Below are positions 34,322 through 46,000 of a stretch of 64,000 nucleotides of DNA, one piece after another; position 1 is the first letter of the stretch, and every line of letters begins with the position of its first letter. Both the position numbers and the translations under genes were made by a program. The notes under the pieces were generated by a model. The model was given only the letters and a program-made list of their open reading frames with translations, was not told the origin of the DNA and searched no databases. The stretch covers positions 32,898,895-32,962,894 of the forward strand of contig CM046311.1 in NCBI GenBank assembly GCA_025267735.1, given 5' to 3'. The DNA comes from Mactra quadrangularis. Lineage: Eukaryota > Mollusca > Bivalvia > Venerida > Mactridae.

Positions 34322-34940
34322 TTACGATTTTATATTTACTTCAATTCCCTCTTAAATCGGTCAGAAGCTCTAAAATGTACAAAAAACAAAAGCAATATTT
34401 TAGTTTAATTTCCCCGTGGCGCACCCCGATTGCTTTTTAGTACGTTTGTTAATGACGTCATACTGGCGACCGTGTTATGAAGTTGATAGAATTTTCTATT
34501 TGACATTTGAAGTTTTAAGCTTATAATTTTCGTGAATTTAAGGATCGGAAGTACAAGAATTTATTTAAAAAGAACAAAATTGCACACGGACGATTGCAAT
34601 ATATGGACTTTATTAAAGGGGCATAAATGGATTTGAAATCAAATAATTCATATCAGGTCGACAAAAGAATGATAAAAAAATAATTTTTGCGAAAATTCCA
34701 TCTCAAAATATCATTTCGCGGCCTAGTTATTCAATAAATAAAATGGACCAATTTGACGAGTATTTGTTTACATACGCACCGGGTCGAGTGTACTCGGTAG
34801 TTGTCGACTTTTTACGCGGCTGGTCGGAAAACTTCGTAAGCATTGATCACGTGATTGGAAAATCTGTCAATCAACAAATGGAGTAAACACGCGGATTGTT
34901 TATCGATAATTCGCTAAAGAAATCGTTCTTACATCTTTAG
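34322..34940 (+). promoter_or_regulatory. Candidate promoter and first exon of a non-coding transcript
   Basis: TGACGTCA (34453-34460), a CACGTG E-box within GATCACGTGATTGG (about 34846) and an inverted CCAAT precede a donor-like CTTTAG|GTTAGTG at 34940. This sits at the start of the splice-signal series at 36179, 36710 and 37516. There is no TATA box. Start site unknown. Confidence 0.3.
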
Positions 34941-35563
34941 GTTAGTGTCGTTTACTTATAAACAATTCAATACTTATCCATATTATTCATCATTCGTACT
35001 TTGTGATGTCTTTCTAACATTTTCTGTTCCGCTTATGCGAATGTATCCAGTTTTCGCGACTTTGAATTTACTACCGTTTTTTATTGTCTTCACTCATCAC
35101 TGCATCGCTGCAGGCAAATAAAGACTTGCGAGGTGTTTTTGTTGCCGGAAAAAACATGACAAGATCAAGCCTTGCGTACATGGATTTATTTTATTGACTG
35201 TTTTGCTTACAGTGCTTTGTAAACCGAAAGTAGATCTGTCATAGATCTAGGCTACTGTCATGTCATGGCTGTCCCTTCAAGGTCTGTAGACAATTGCTCT
35301 ATCTACTTCATAGATAGCACTGTCCAGGGCATAAGCTTCAAAGGCAAGTGATACACTGCAGTCTGACAGAAGTATGTCACATGAGCTAAGGGATTGAGAG
35401 GGCCTTGCTTCCATTTCAACATTTGCATTGCCAATAAGCCATGTTTACAAGTCATTAGAATTTGATTTTGAATCAATTACAGTATATCTGCATGCATGAA
35501 ATTCAAACATGCATATAATCAATTATATTATGTAGATCTACTGTATAGAGTTATATACACTTA

Positions 35564-35824
35564 CACTGGGGTCCAAAAGTTTCTTTACACATGTAATTTT
35601 TCATTATATTCTGTTAGACTCTTATGTGTTATTGAAAAAAATATTGCAGACACATTTTGTTTAGTATCTATATTTTATATTTACAATACATAAGAACATA
35701 GATAATGGTTTATGTTTAATTATATACATGTATTAGGTGTGAAACATAACCACTTAAATCTGATTTGTTAGTATAATTCATAATGTGCAAATTTAATGTG
35801 CTAAGAAACTTGTGGACCCCAGTG
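35564..35824. mobile_element. 261-bp mariner-type MITE with TA duplication
   Basis: CACTGGGGTCCAAAAGTTTC at the left and its complement (one mismatch) at the right, with TA at 35562-35563 and 35825-35826. Length, TIR and TA target fit a non-autonomous Tc1/mariner element. Confidence 0.85.
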
Positions 35825-36178
35825 TAATGTTAATAAGCATTTTTTTTACTGAAATCATGACTGTACAATTTTGAAGGCTTGTGAAATATTTTTTGGCTTG
35901 TATAATTTCAGTTATTCCTGACAGTAAGGTAGTCTGAATTGCTTACTTATTCTAATCCAAATTTTTATGACTGCATACAATTCATCTATAGATCAATATA
36001 CATGTAGCTCAGAGACTCTGCATGAAAATTCTATTATGCATCTCATGACAAGTACATAATTTGAATCTCATGGGATATACCTTATTTATGTATTATTTCA
36101 TTATAAGTTCTCATACAAGCATTTAAAAATGATATAGTTATCTAGCCTGCATTTAGACTATGTTGTTTTTATTTATAG

Positions 36179-37950
36179 GCACCAAACAGCTGTCATTTTA
36201 CATCAGAAAATGGAAGCCCCCATTTTGAAGGAAGAGTTTTTGAATTGGTCTGGAATGCAAGATATATTGATTGACAGGGAGAGACAAATGATTACGAATG
36301 AAAAAAGTTAATTCAAAGGTTAGTGTTATTGTTAATGATTTTTCCAAGTCATTGTCATTTATTTGATATGTTTATATGATACAGATTTTGAATGCTTACT
36401 TTATGTAACTATTTCATAATGACCTTACTGAATAATTTGCTGGTATATGATTCAATGATGTATAAGTTTACTGGTATTGTAAGTAATTATGATTTTTAAA
36501 TTTGATATTTTAGTACTTGTTTATTATAGTCAGACAGATTTTACAAGAAACAGCTAGACAAAATGCAACCCTGAAACACTGGATTTTGTAAAAGAACTAA
36601 GCTGGTTTTAAAGTAATCATACAAAACACTATCATTCCTTACATTTCTACATCAAACATATTCTGTAACTATGACACACATAACTATGTTTTGTATCATT
36701 CAATTTTAGATAGAAGATGGCACCACTTGATGCTTCAAGATTTCTTGCATTCTACTAATGAGAATAAAGTATTTTGTGTTGCATACCATCAAATGAAAGT
36801 TTCTTGCCACCTTTCCATGGTATTTACTTGGTAAGAATAATTGATCATTACCCGGCAATTGAAAATTAGCTGTTCATCAATAATACATTGATTTATTTAG
36901 ATATACGTCTATTTGATATACTGAAAAGAAATATGTTATCATTATGATGTAAGATAACGATAACATAATAGTTCTATCAGTAATCTAAATTCAAATTGGG
37001 TGCAATCGCTTAATCATGGTTGACTTAAAGAAGTGTGTTTGGTGAATCATTTGGTAACAATGGACTCGTTAAAGATAGTGATAAGATTTTCTAACCATTC
37101 ATAGTTGTGGTTGTATTTTTTGTTGAGTTAAGAGCCTTTTCACACATTTTATTTGTCATATTATATAATGGTGATCAGCCAACCTTCTCACTGTTAATCT
37201 CTGGATTTACCCATTAACGCCTACTTTTGTAATTAACTGACAACTGCCGTGCATGATAAAGAATCAGTGGTAGGAAGAAGAATCGCAGCAGAAATAATAC
37301 CATGACCAAGCACCTCAAAAGTATGCCCCACCAGGGAATCAAACTCACAACCCCTCGATCAGTAGACTTGCGTGCTTCAAGCTAAGCTAGCGGTGGCATT
37401 CATGGTTATGTATTTGAGTTGTTTATGAACATGTTGATTTTTTCAAAATATTATTTCATTATTGTGAGTAAATGTTAACCCAAAAATGTTGTATGAAATA
37501 TGATTTTTTTTTCAGGACAAGTTTCTCAGAACATCTCACTATCATATGAGTAAATATATAGAGGCAGCTAACTAACCCTATTGTACACTATGTTGAGCAG
37601 ATGTCCTAATGGTTGAAGATAAAGATACACTGTGACTCTTAACACTACACTAAGTGATTTGTTCATTGACTATAGAAAGTTACCATTTGAATGACAAATG
37701 TTATTGATTACATCTCAACCAAGGAAACTTTCCAAATTTACTTTTGCAGCTTACTGAACAAGACAGACAATGTGCAATATATTCATGACATTGTGTACAA
37801 TTTTATATAGGTACATGTAATATGGCCAATATAATGTAACATGAACTTTGATCAGTCATTTTATTTCATCCAAACTATGATTATATGGTAACTGGAAGGA
37901 GTATTCAATGAACCCTTTTTATAATATTGGCTGATTGTGTATTCGGCATT
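36179..37950 (+). ncRNA. Candidate spliced non-coding transcript, exons 2-4
   Basis: Splice-like boundaries: exon 36179-36318 (TTTATAG| ... CAAAG|GTTAGTG), exon 36710-36830 (CAATTTTAG| ... ACTTG|GTAAGA) and an exon starting at 37516 after TTTTTTTTCAG. The first of these holds a 33-codon frame (36210-36311, MEAPILKEEFLNWSGMQDIL...). Later exons are stop-rich. A 5' exon ending at 34940 is plausible. The 3' end is not located. It may be a lncRNA or a micropeptide gene; splice signals alone are weak evidence. Confidence 0.3.
37145..37398 (-). mobile_element. tRNA-derived SINE, decayed
   Basis: On the minus strand: GCTAGCTTAGCTTGAAGCACGC, AAGTCTACTGATCGAGGGG and GAGTTTGATTCCCTGGTGGGG, then a body with GCTTGGTCATG and a 3' part GTTGGCTGATCACCATTATAT. 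Same family as the SINEs in the exon array. Confidence 0.7.
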
Positions 37951-38322
37951 TAGAAGCATGGTTTTGTAGACCCCTTATATTTCTATGAGTGTTTAACTTT
38001 TGACTGAGGGGCAATTAATGGAAAGATGAGAATTTTAAGTAGGCTGTCTAAGGTGACATAAGCAAGGGTCACAATTGTTGTATAGAATTATGTATTGAAG
38101 TCTTTAAATATATTTGCTGAATTAATTAATGTAGAACGTTCATATTACATGAATGCAAGAAGCATCTAAAATGTTAAAGTGGTTCACCTAAGATCAAAAT
38201 TGACCTGTCTATATATAGAGAAATTCTAGTCTGAACCATGAGGCCTACATCAAGTATAAAAATCAAACTGATTGCTAATGGTGTTCATAGTGGCTACATC
38301 TAAATTGTGTAATTAATTGATA

Positions 38323-38471
38323 TCTTAAGAATTGGATTGATACAAGTTTTAGCTATAAGTGTTAGGGAATATATGCATTTAGTGCTTGCAAGTATTTTTT
38401 ATTTGTAAACACTAAATGCAAAATTTTCAAAGTACTTCTGGCTTAAATTTGTATCAGTCCAATACTTAAGT
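38323..38471. mobile_element. ~150-bp foldback element
   Basis: The arms CTTAAGAATTGGATTGATAC... (38323-38385) and the complement of 38410-38471 match over about 60 bp with mismatches. CATTTAGTG closes both inner ends. The loop is only about 25 bp. Confidence 0.65.
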
Positions 38472-38798
38472 TCTTTTTGAAGTTTTGGGGGCATTAGTCT
38501 ATCTATTCCAAAATCAACCCTAAGTTCCTCTGTTTTCACTCTGTTTCAGTAAAAGTTCATTTATTTAGAATATCATATTTCTGTATCAATTCCTATATTT
38601 TTCTTAGTTGTTAGTTGACAGTGTGTAACTGCTTAACTATAAATTGAAGAAACAACAAATCATGAAGGATGGTGTATTTCTTATGAAAAAAAATCTTTAA
38701 CAACTTACATACAGCCAATCTATTCAATTTCTTTATCACATCATTATTGCATATCATCCTTGGCCTCTATGCTAATATTGATTTTTTATAAAATTTTC

Positions 38799-38824
38799 TG
38801 TCTCCAAACTTTTGTGTGGTACTG
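38799..38824 (+). repeat. Solitary right end of a TA-type MITE
   Basis: TGTCTCCAAACTTTTGTGTG...ACTG followed by TA resembles the right terminus of the MITE at 41955-42312. The left end was not found. Confidence 0.45.
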
Positions 38825-38959
38825 TAAACTGGGGAATAATATGTCTAATTTTTTTGTTTCTTTTGCACTTGTATGTTTTGTTTCATTATACATTTTTGAC
38901 TCAACTTTTCGGAGAATAGTGGGGTATCCTACTTAGCTGTGTGTCGGCATAAAACTTCT

Positions 38960-39730
38960 TGCTTAAGTTTTTTAGGTGCTATGTGTTTGTATCTTTTATA
39001 TTTTTGCAAGTACTGGAGGAAATCACTTTAGACTTCATTTGTGTTATAGGGTTACCATTGAAGTTCAAATACCAAGTTACATAACTCTGAATGAATTTGG
39101 ACTGAATTAAAACCCTTATATACTACTTAGATAAGTTTTTAGGTGCAACATGTTATCTTAGCAACTTCAGAAGGGATTCACTTGAAACTTCACACATGTC
39201 TATGGGATTACTTATCAAGGTCAAATACTAGGTTACATATTCTTAAATAATTAAGAATGAATAATGGCCCTTCTATACTTAGAAATTTCTTGGTTAAGTT
39301 TTTAGGTGCATCATTTTTTCTTTGCAACTACTTGAGGGATTTACTTGAAACCTCACACTTGTCTACAGGGTTACCTTTGGAGTTCAAATGCCAAGTTACA
39401 TAACTTGTGAATGAATCTGAACTTAATTATGAACCTTTTCATGCTTAGAAAGCTTTTAGTTAAGTTTTCAGGTGGTTCATTTATCTTAGCAACTACTGAA
39501 GGTTTTTTTAAAACTTCAAACATGTGTACGGGGGTACTTATTGACGTCAATTACTAAGTTGCATAACTCTAGCAAGAATTTTGACTGGATTGTGTACCTC
39601 TAATACTTAAGTTTTTGGGTTAACTTTTTTGGTTCAACATTTTGTTTTTGAACTTATGAAGAGATTTACTTGAAACATCACTCATATCAACAGGTTAAGG
39701 AATGAAGGTCAAATACTAAGTTGCATAAGT
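38960..39730 (+). repeat. Degenerate tandem repeat, period ~165 bp, about five copies
   Basis: AAGTTTTTAGGTGCAACATG-like starts fall at about 38965, 39132, 39297, 39461 and 39624. Each is followed by GCAACTAC, GGGATTTACTTGAAACTTCACAC, TCAAATACCAAGTTACATAACT and AATTTGGACTGAATTA blocks. Divergence between copies is high. No open frame spans the units. Confidence 0.8.
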
Positions 39731-40696
39731 TTTGATTTGAAGTTGCTGTTGTTTACACAATTACATGAAATAGTCGAGCGTGCTGTCCATTAAATGCTCT
39801 TACTGATATTGTTCACACATTTCAATGTTACTCACAATTAGTTATGCCTAACACTGTGAGGAATGAACGGAGTAAGTTCTGCATTCTAATATTTGTATTG
39901 ATGTCATAGCATTAAGTATAACTGCATGTTAATCAGTATGTCCCAACACATACGTAAAGTAGTGTATTTTATTTGACAAATGACAGTTGGTTGTTGTTTC
40001 TTTATAGTGATTTACTTGGGTTATCTGAATTTATCTTCAGGCTTTATTCCTCTTAAAAGTTTAGGAATTGACTTCAAATGGTTTTTTTATTGTTAAGCAG
40101 GAAAATTGTGAAAAGTCCACTGGTTGTACATTTGTCAAAACATTTTCTTACAATTTCATGATAATAGTGAAAACTTGTAATTATTATTCAAAGCACACAT
40201 TGACTAAATAAATATCATCATGGAAGTGAACAATTGTGCAAAAGTTATGTTATCTTGCATACTCAAGTTTTTGCCAGTTCACTTGCTATTGACATACATA
40301 CATGTATATTTAATAATGTATAATATTTACATTCTTATCTGATTTTGGAGATTTATTAAATTTTTGGTTCCTTTAGTGTACAAAACGAAACAACTTATCT
40401 CAAGTTTGATGAACCAAAACTTCTCATGAAGGGTGGTGTATTTTCGCTAAAATCTTAATAATTAAAAATCTGAATTTATTTATTGTGCAATAATTTATTA
40501 TCCTATAAATTGCAGACTTGAAATATGAAAGTTGTATAAAATGTAACTTGCATCAAGTAGTCAGTGAAGGGAAGTGACTTAATCCTCTGCTTACAGCAAA
40601 ATTTATGCAGTTTGTTATTGAAATGTCAGTTGTTAATTGGAAGTCTTACTTTATTATGATGACTCTTAGTTGATAAATTTTGACTGTATAAAGACT
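39731..40696. other. No gene seen
   Basis: AT-rich sequence without recognisable exon, element or RNA gene. Confidence 0.4.
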
Positions 40697-40831
40697 TACC
40701 CGGTAACCATAGGGTGTGACACATAGAGCTTTTGGAGCCCCAAAAGTGAATATAGACTATATATAGATTCTATGCCCCCTTTTATAGCTCAGGGAGCTTT
40801 ATGTGTCGAACTCCTATGGTTTTAACTGGGA
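40697..40831. mobile_element. ~135-bp foldback MITE
   Basis: TACCCGGTAACCATAGGG..GACACATAGAGCT at the left pairs with AGCTTTATGTGTCGAACTCCTATGGTTTTAACTGGGA at the right, as arms of ~37 bp with a few mismatches and small indels. Loop about 60 bp. Confidence 0.7.
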
Positions 40832-41954
40832 GGATTTTCAAATGTCTCTGTCTTTTTACAATGATGGTGGCTTTGTCAGTTCTAAAATTGTAACAGGTGT
40901 AAAATAGAGGTATTTTCATGGGCTGGAAACCAGATTGGCCACTGGCAGTAGGTGACTGCTAATAACAGGTTTAACTGTACTGAAATTGCATATTGCTGCA
41001 CGTACATGTATTTTGATAACCCTTGGCCTCTATAATGTTTCATGTCATTTTAAATTGAGTTACAATTTTATTTCTGTAAAAAGCATTAAGCTCATGGTTC
41101 TTGGTTCCTCTTTGAATGAGTCAGGTACATTTGGTCTTCTTATTGCTTGAGAAATATGTATAAATTAGTCAACATACTCTACAAGAGCATAATTTGTGTT
41201 TACATTTCTTATTTCCTGTGCATTTATATGTTGTGTATCATTATACATTTTATATGTTTTTTGTCATTCATTACTTTATATTTTCTGTTCACATTCAACC
41301 ATATTTAAATATGTGTAACTAATTTAAAAGGTAAATTAAAAAATATTCTAGTTGTTTGTTATTATTTGCAAAGTTGTTCATTACGTGATCCATAGTCACT
41401 ACTAAGTTAGAGAGTATGCTAATGTAAAACTTAAGATCGTGTTTTAATCAGATTGGGTAAAACTAATACCTAGATGGTGAAATATAAGCCTATACCACTT
41501 TGGACTGACGTACCTTCAATAACCAGTCAATGCTGGAAAGAAAGATTGATTAATACCTGTATTTACCTCTAAAGAGAAATATACAGAACTTGTATTGTTG
41601 TTGGGCTTAGTAAGAAAGGAGTAACTTATGTTAAATTTACAAAACATTCTTTGCTCTTCTGTCACCAAGCACCAAAAATCACTCTCATCTTAGTAATTAT
41701 TACCAATATAGCAATGAAGTGTTAGCAAATATTGTTTTCTAAATGTGTGCTCCATTATAGCATGTGATTGCATACATGTAGTCACATAAAAAGTCTAAAC
41801 CTAAGCCATATGTATGTAAATCTGTTATTTTATTATTGAAGCTTAAAATGATAGCTAGGTAATTTTGCCATTGGAAAAGTAAACCATGTGTTTACTTATC
41901 AAATAGCCTAGTATAACCAAATGTAACATAATCACAAATTAATTGGTGCAAATA
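40832..41954. other. No gene seen
   Basis: AT-rich, no open frame of note, no repeats recognised. Confidence 0.4.
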
Positions 41955-42312
41955 CAGAACCCACCAAAAGTTTCGAGACAAGATATATTTACTACAATTC
42001 TAGAATTTTGATGATTAAATTGTTGAATCATTGCTTTAGATGTACTTTAGTATCATTTGTGATAAAATGGAAAAAAATCAGTACTGGTACATATTTATAA
42101 AATTCAGCATCTTATATCCTAAAGCCTCTAAATTCATGATTATAGTAATTATTTTCCATAGCTCACCTTTATGCTATTTTTGTAGTCTTGGATACTACAA
42201 TTATGATTATCAAAAAAAAGGACTTAAAAATAAACTAGTCATCAAATCTTATATAAAAGCTATTTAGTAGACCAAAGGAGAGAATATGTCTCCAAACTTT
42301 TGGTGGATACTG
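41955..42312. mobile_element. 358-bp TA-flanked MITE
   Basis: CAGAACCCACCAAAAGTTTC at the left and CTTTTGGTGGATACTG at the right form ~25-bp imperfect TIRs ending in (C/G)GAGACA, with TA at 41953-41954 and 42313-42314. The 75-codon open frame inside (42040-42267) has no transposase motif. Confidence 0.8.
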
Positions 42313-42314
42313 TA

Positions 42315-44327
42315 GATATGTATAACTTCAACCGTGGCCCACTTATGTCTTTATTTGACAAATGACAATGAAAAGATAACTCACTTACTGTACGGAGACT
42401 CAGTCCGGGAGCCAGTCCCTGCAGTGAGAGATTTCCTAATTCCTATTCAGTACTCATAACTGTGTTTCATCAAACAAATTGGCTTAATGGTATATACAGT
42501 AAATGGTAATACTGGTAGGACCAGTGTTATGTTCCACTGACTTGAACTTGGTACCTTGAACACCACATGTAAGAATCTAGTCATGTTTCTCAATGGCAGA
42601 AAGCTGTCTTTCTATTGATAATCCTGACCAGTACCTTTATCACCTATTATACTTTATCTGAGCATTGTATGTTGTATAGAGTTTGGTAAATTGGTAGACA
42701 GCAAACACTGCATTCTCGTACCCCCAGTCTAGAAGGAGTATTGATACTAGCTTCAGAATCTTGATAACCTTGGGGTACTAGACTGCAAGTTCTGATGCTA
42801 GTGGTTGTTCTGGTAGGAACCTTGGAGTAGAAATCAACTTTGTATCATGGATTGATAATGTAGTTCAAAGACATAACAGTCCACTATTCCAGGTGCTTAA
42901 CTGTGATGATATACTATGTGAAATCTATATCCATGAATGAGAGACACGTCACTCAATAGTCCTGCTAAAGTTGCCACATTACTATTATACTAAATTATAT
43001 AATTAGCACAATTATATACATGTGATATACAGTCTCAACATAAAAAGAATCAACTCCAGTAAAACTTTCAAATTTTGTTTTGAAGCAGTATCATGCTTAG
43101 AATATTGTAGCTAGTAACCCATAAAATAATTAAGTGCAAACAAGTAGATCATACATAGATATTCACCAATAAGTAGTTGTTCCCAGAGCCTAGTAAGATT
43201 CTCCACACTAGTAAGTTTGAGAATCTAAATTAACTCAGGGTATGAGAATGCTATTTGGAAGAAATCATTAAAACACAGATCTGAGGAATATTCTAGTTTA
43301 TTACAACAAAAATAGCATATATGGCAAATTGTTACACAGAATAATAGTTTTGAAAAATATGCAACTTTGGCAAAACAATAAGTTGTGCTTTATTTCATGT
43401 TGTATAACTGACTTTTTTTCAATTGAAAAATAAATAAAGGTATAAATTGAAAACTATTCCAATAGTATTGATAAAAACAATTGCATGGTTATTATATGCC
43501 TCAAAATTAAATATTTGAGAATATCAAATATTATAACTGAAATCATTTTTGTTTCCCTGAAAAGAGACACTTTCTTGACAATGGTGTTCAAAAGATTTTA
43601 CATACAAATCTGCATTTGCCTTACCGTTTTAAGGCATGGAAAAATCATGGGGCTTAATATGATATAAGTCTAATTTGAAAAAAATGACTTTCTGCATCAA
43701 GCTGACAATGAGTGAATAAATATGTAGAAGACTTCTAGAAATTAAGAGATTAAGCAAATGTATTACCACATAATGTCATCTTAATGGAACAAGTAACAAT
43801 AGCTTATATTACAAGTACAAGTGTTTTAATTAATTCATTAGACAGTTAAAAATTACTACAGTATATATGCCATTATAAGTACTAGCAAGTATTGTAGCTA
43901 ATTTGTTTTATATGGAGAAACCTAAACATTTAAACTCATTGTAAGAAAAAGAAAAAAAATTAAAACAATCCCTGGTCAACTGAGATTGTGTTGATATGTA
44001 CAGGTATTAAAATAACTTAATTACAAACTAGAGAATGAAATTGTTTTGTCCATTTCTATTAAATTTTGCATATTGAAAGGGTAAAGACTAAGAGACATCT
44101 TAGTGTTTAAAAGGAAATGATTTGGAGTAAATGCATTCACAATGAAAACATTTCAACACTTTTAAAGTATGGTAAATGTATAATAATATACATGTAGTAT
44201 GTACATGTATGTACCAATATTTAATTTTAAAGTTAATTGACTGATTAAACTGATATTTTAAGCATTGTACACAGAGATGTTGTCCCTTATATATGGTAAA
44301 TTTGTTATAAAAGACATTTCAATTAAA
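42315..44327. other. No gene seen
   Basis: AT-rich. The open frame at 43485-43667 lacks support. No element ends recognised. Confidence 0.4.
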
Positions 44328-46000
44328 AACAAGTAAAAGATGATGTCTTTATTCATTTAACACAATATTAATGGTTCTCGGTGAGTGAAAGCAGTTTGAT
44401 AATCACACATCACTATACATGTAAGTTATATGTTCTATTTTATTTTACAGTGTTCTTTGAATTTATAAAGCATAAAATAAAGTCAGCATTATATATAGTC
44501 ATCATTGTTAGCCCATCCCATCTTCTTCTGGTAGCATGAGGGAAACCTGAAACACAATTAAAATGAAAACATATAAGGATAAAAAATATCAACATAAAAA
44601 CTTTTCAGTGAATGCCTAATTTTAATTAGTCCTTGACCCTATATATAGTTTTGTGGTCAGAAATAAACACAAATGTGACTCATGTATAAATTCCTTCTCT
44701 GTGATCATATAGAAACTTATATTTTATGACCATCACCATTGTTAATGTTTGCATAGGTGGATCCAGGATTTTTAGTTAGAGGGGGGGGCATAAAATTAAC
44801 CAACATAATAGGGTTTCAAGTGGCTGTAATGGCCCCGAATGGTCCACGGCAAAGTCCTGATCAGGGGTCTAGGTAACCAGTGGCATCTGAAATTCCTGAG
44901 TTTATGTTATTTATAAGGGATTCTGGATCTAGATATATCATATATTTTCTAAAAGCATTTGAATTATCTTAAATTCTTACAATAATGAGAAGGAATTGTT
45001 TTAAACTGTATGCTAGGTCATAGTATTTCTGTAATCCCAGTCTAGTAACTTGTTGCACGCATAGCATGCAAAAAATTTTGACATATATTTATATATATAT
45101 AAAAATATTTTCCTATAATTATCAGATCATTTGTTTCTTTACTCTGTCAAATATTTAAAATAATATGATATATTTTGCAAATTATTAACTTACATAAGTA
45201 CATCCCTCATCTTTCATAATGTATTTTTCACATAAATATATACTTCAATGATGTCAACAAAAAACTATCATCACTCTGACTAACTTCATAATATCTAGGA
45301 ATTGTCAATCTAAAATGAATAAACAAAGGAGGGAAGATTAGAATTATCAAAATCTTCATATTTCATATAATATATTGATACTGCACTTTAGTACTATACA
45401 CTGTCTATAAAACTTTGTTGAGTTATAATTAAATATTTTATATACAAGTACTATACAATTATCAAATCTATGATATAATGTATGTCCAATTTAGATGCAA
45501 TTAAAATGAAGCATCATCTGCTTATATTTACATCAAGGTATGGTTATAGATGATCACTTGTTGATATCATTATCGTACGCTACACAGAGGAATGAGTAAA
45601 TACAGGGCGAATAAACTCAAGGCCGAGTGATCAATGAACTTCCAAGGATTGCCGTATTACGATTAAATATGCAAAATAAACTACGAGTTCGTTGTCATTT
45701 CATGTTATATTATAGGTACATAAATATTGTGATTTTAACGTAATTTACGCGTAATATACAGTGCCATACATGTAAAAAATGCATTGGCGATTTTCGGAAA
45801 ATGACAACCCGTAAGTTCGTAACATTTAACCTTACCTTATAGAAATAGCAGCCCGACTCGGCGCGAGAAGACGTGGTTCCAGTAATCAGTCTTGGCTTTT
45901 ATTCAACAATTTATAACAATCCATATTTTTACTTCTGGTCCGACGCTTGCTTTATAAATTTAACGGTTTACTGAGCTAGCGGCAGTGTTTGGAAATGCAT
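44328..46000 (-). ncRNA. Candidate three-exon non-coding transcript
   Basis: Minus-strand splice series: exon 1 ends CTATAAG|GTAAGG at 45836. Exon 2 runs 45309-45194 (CATTTTAG| ... CTTAT|GTAAGT). Exon 3 starts at 44546 (GTGTTTCAG|) and runs to a poly(A) signal AATAAA at 44353-44348. All four splice sites are near consensus. The joined exons contain no long ATG-initiated frame. The 5' start, in the GC-richer stretch 45840-46100, is not defined. No tRNA or conserved RNA fold was recognised. Confidence 0.4.
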
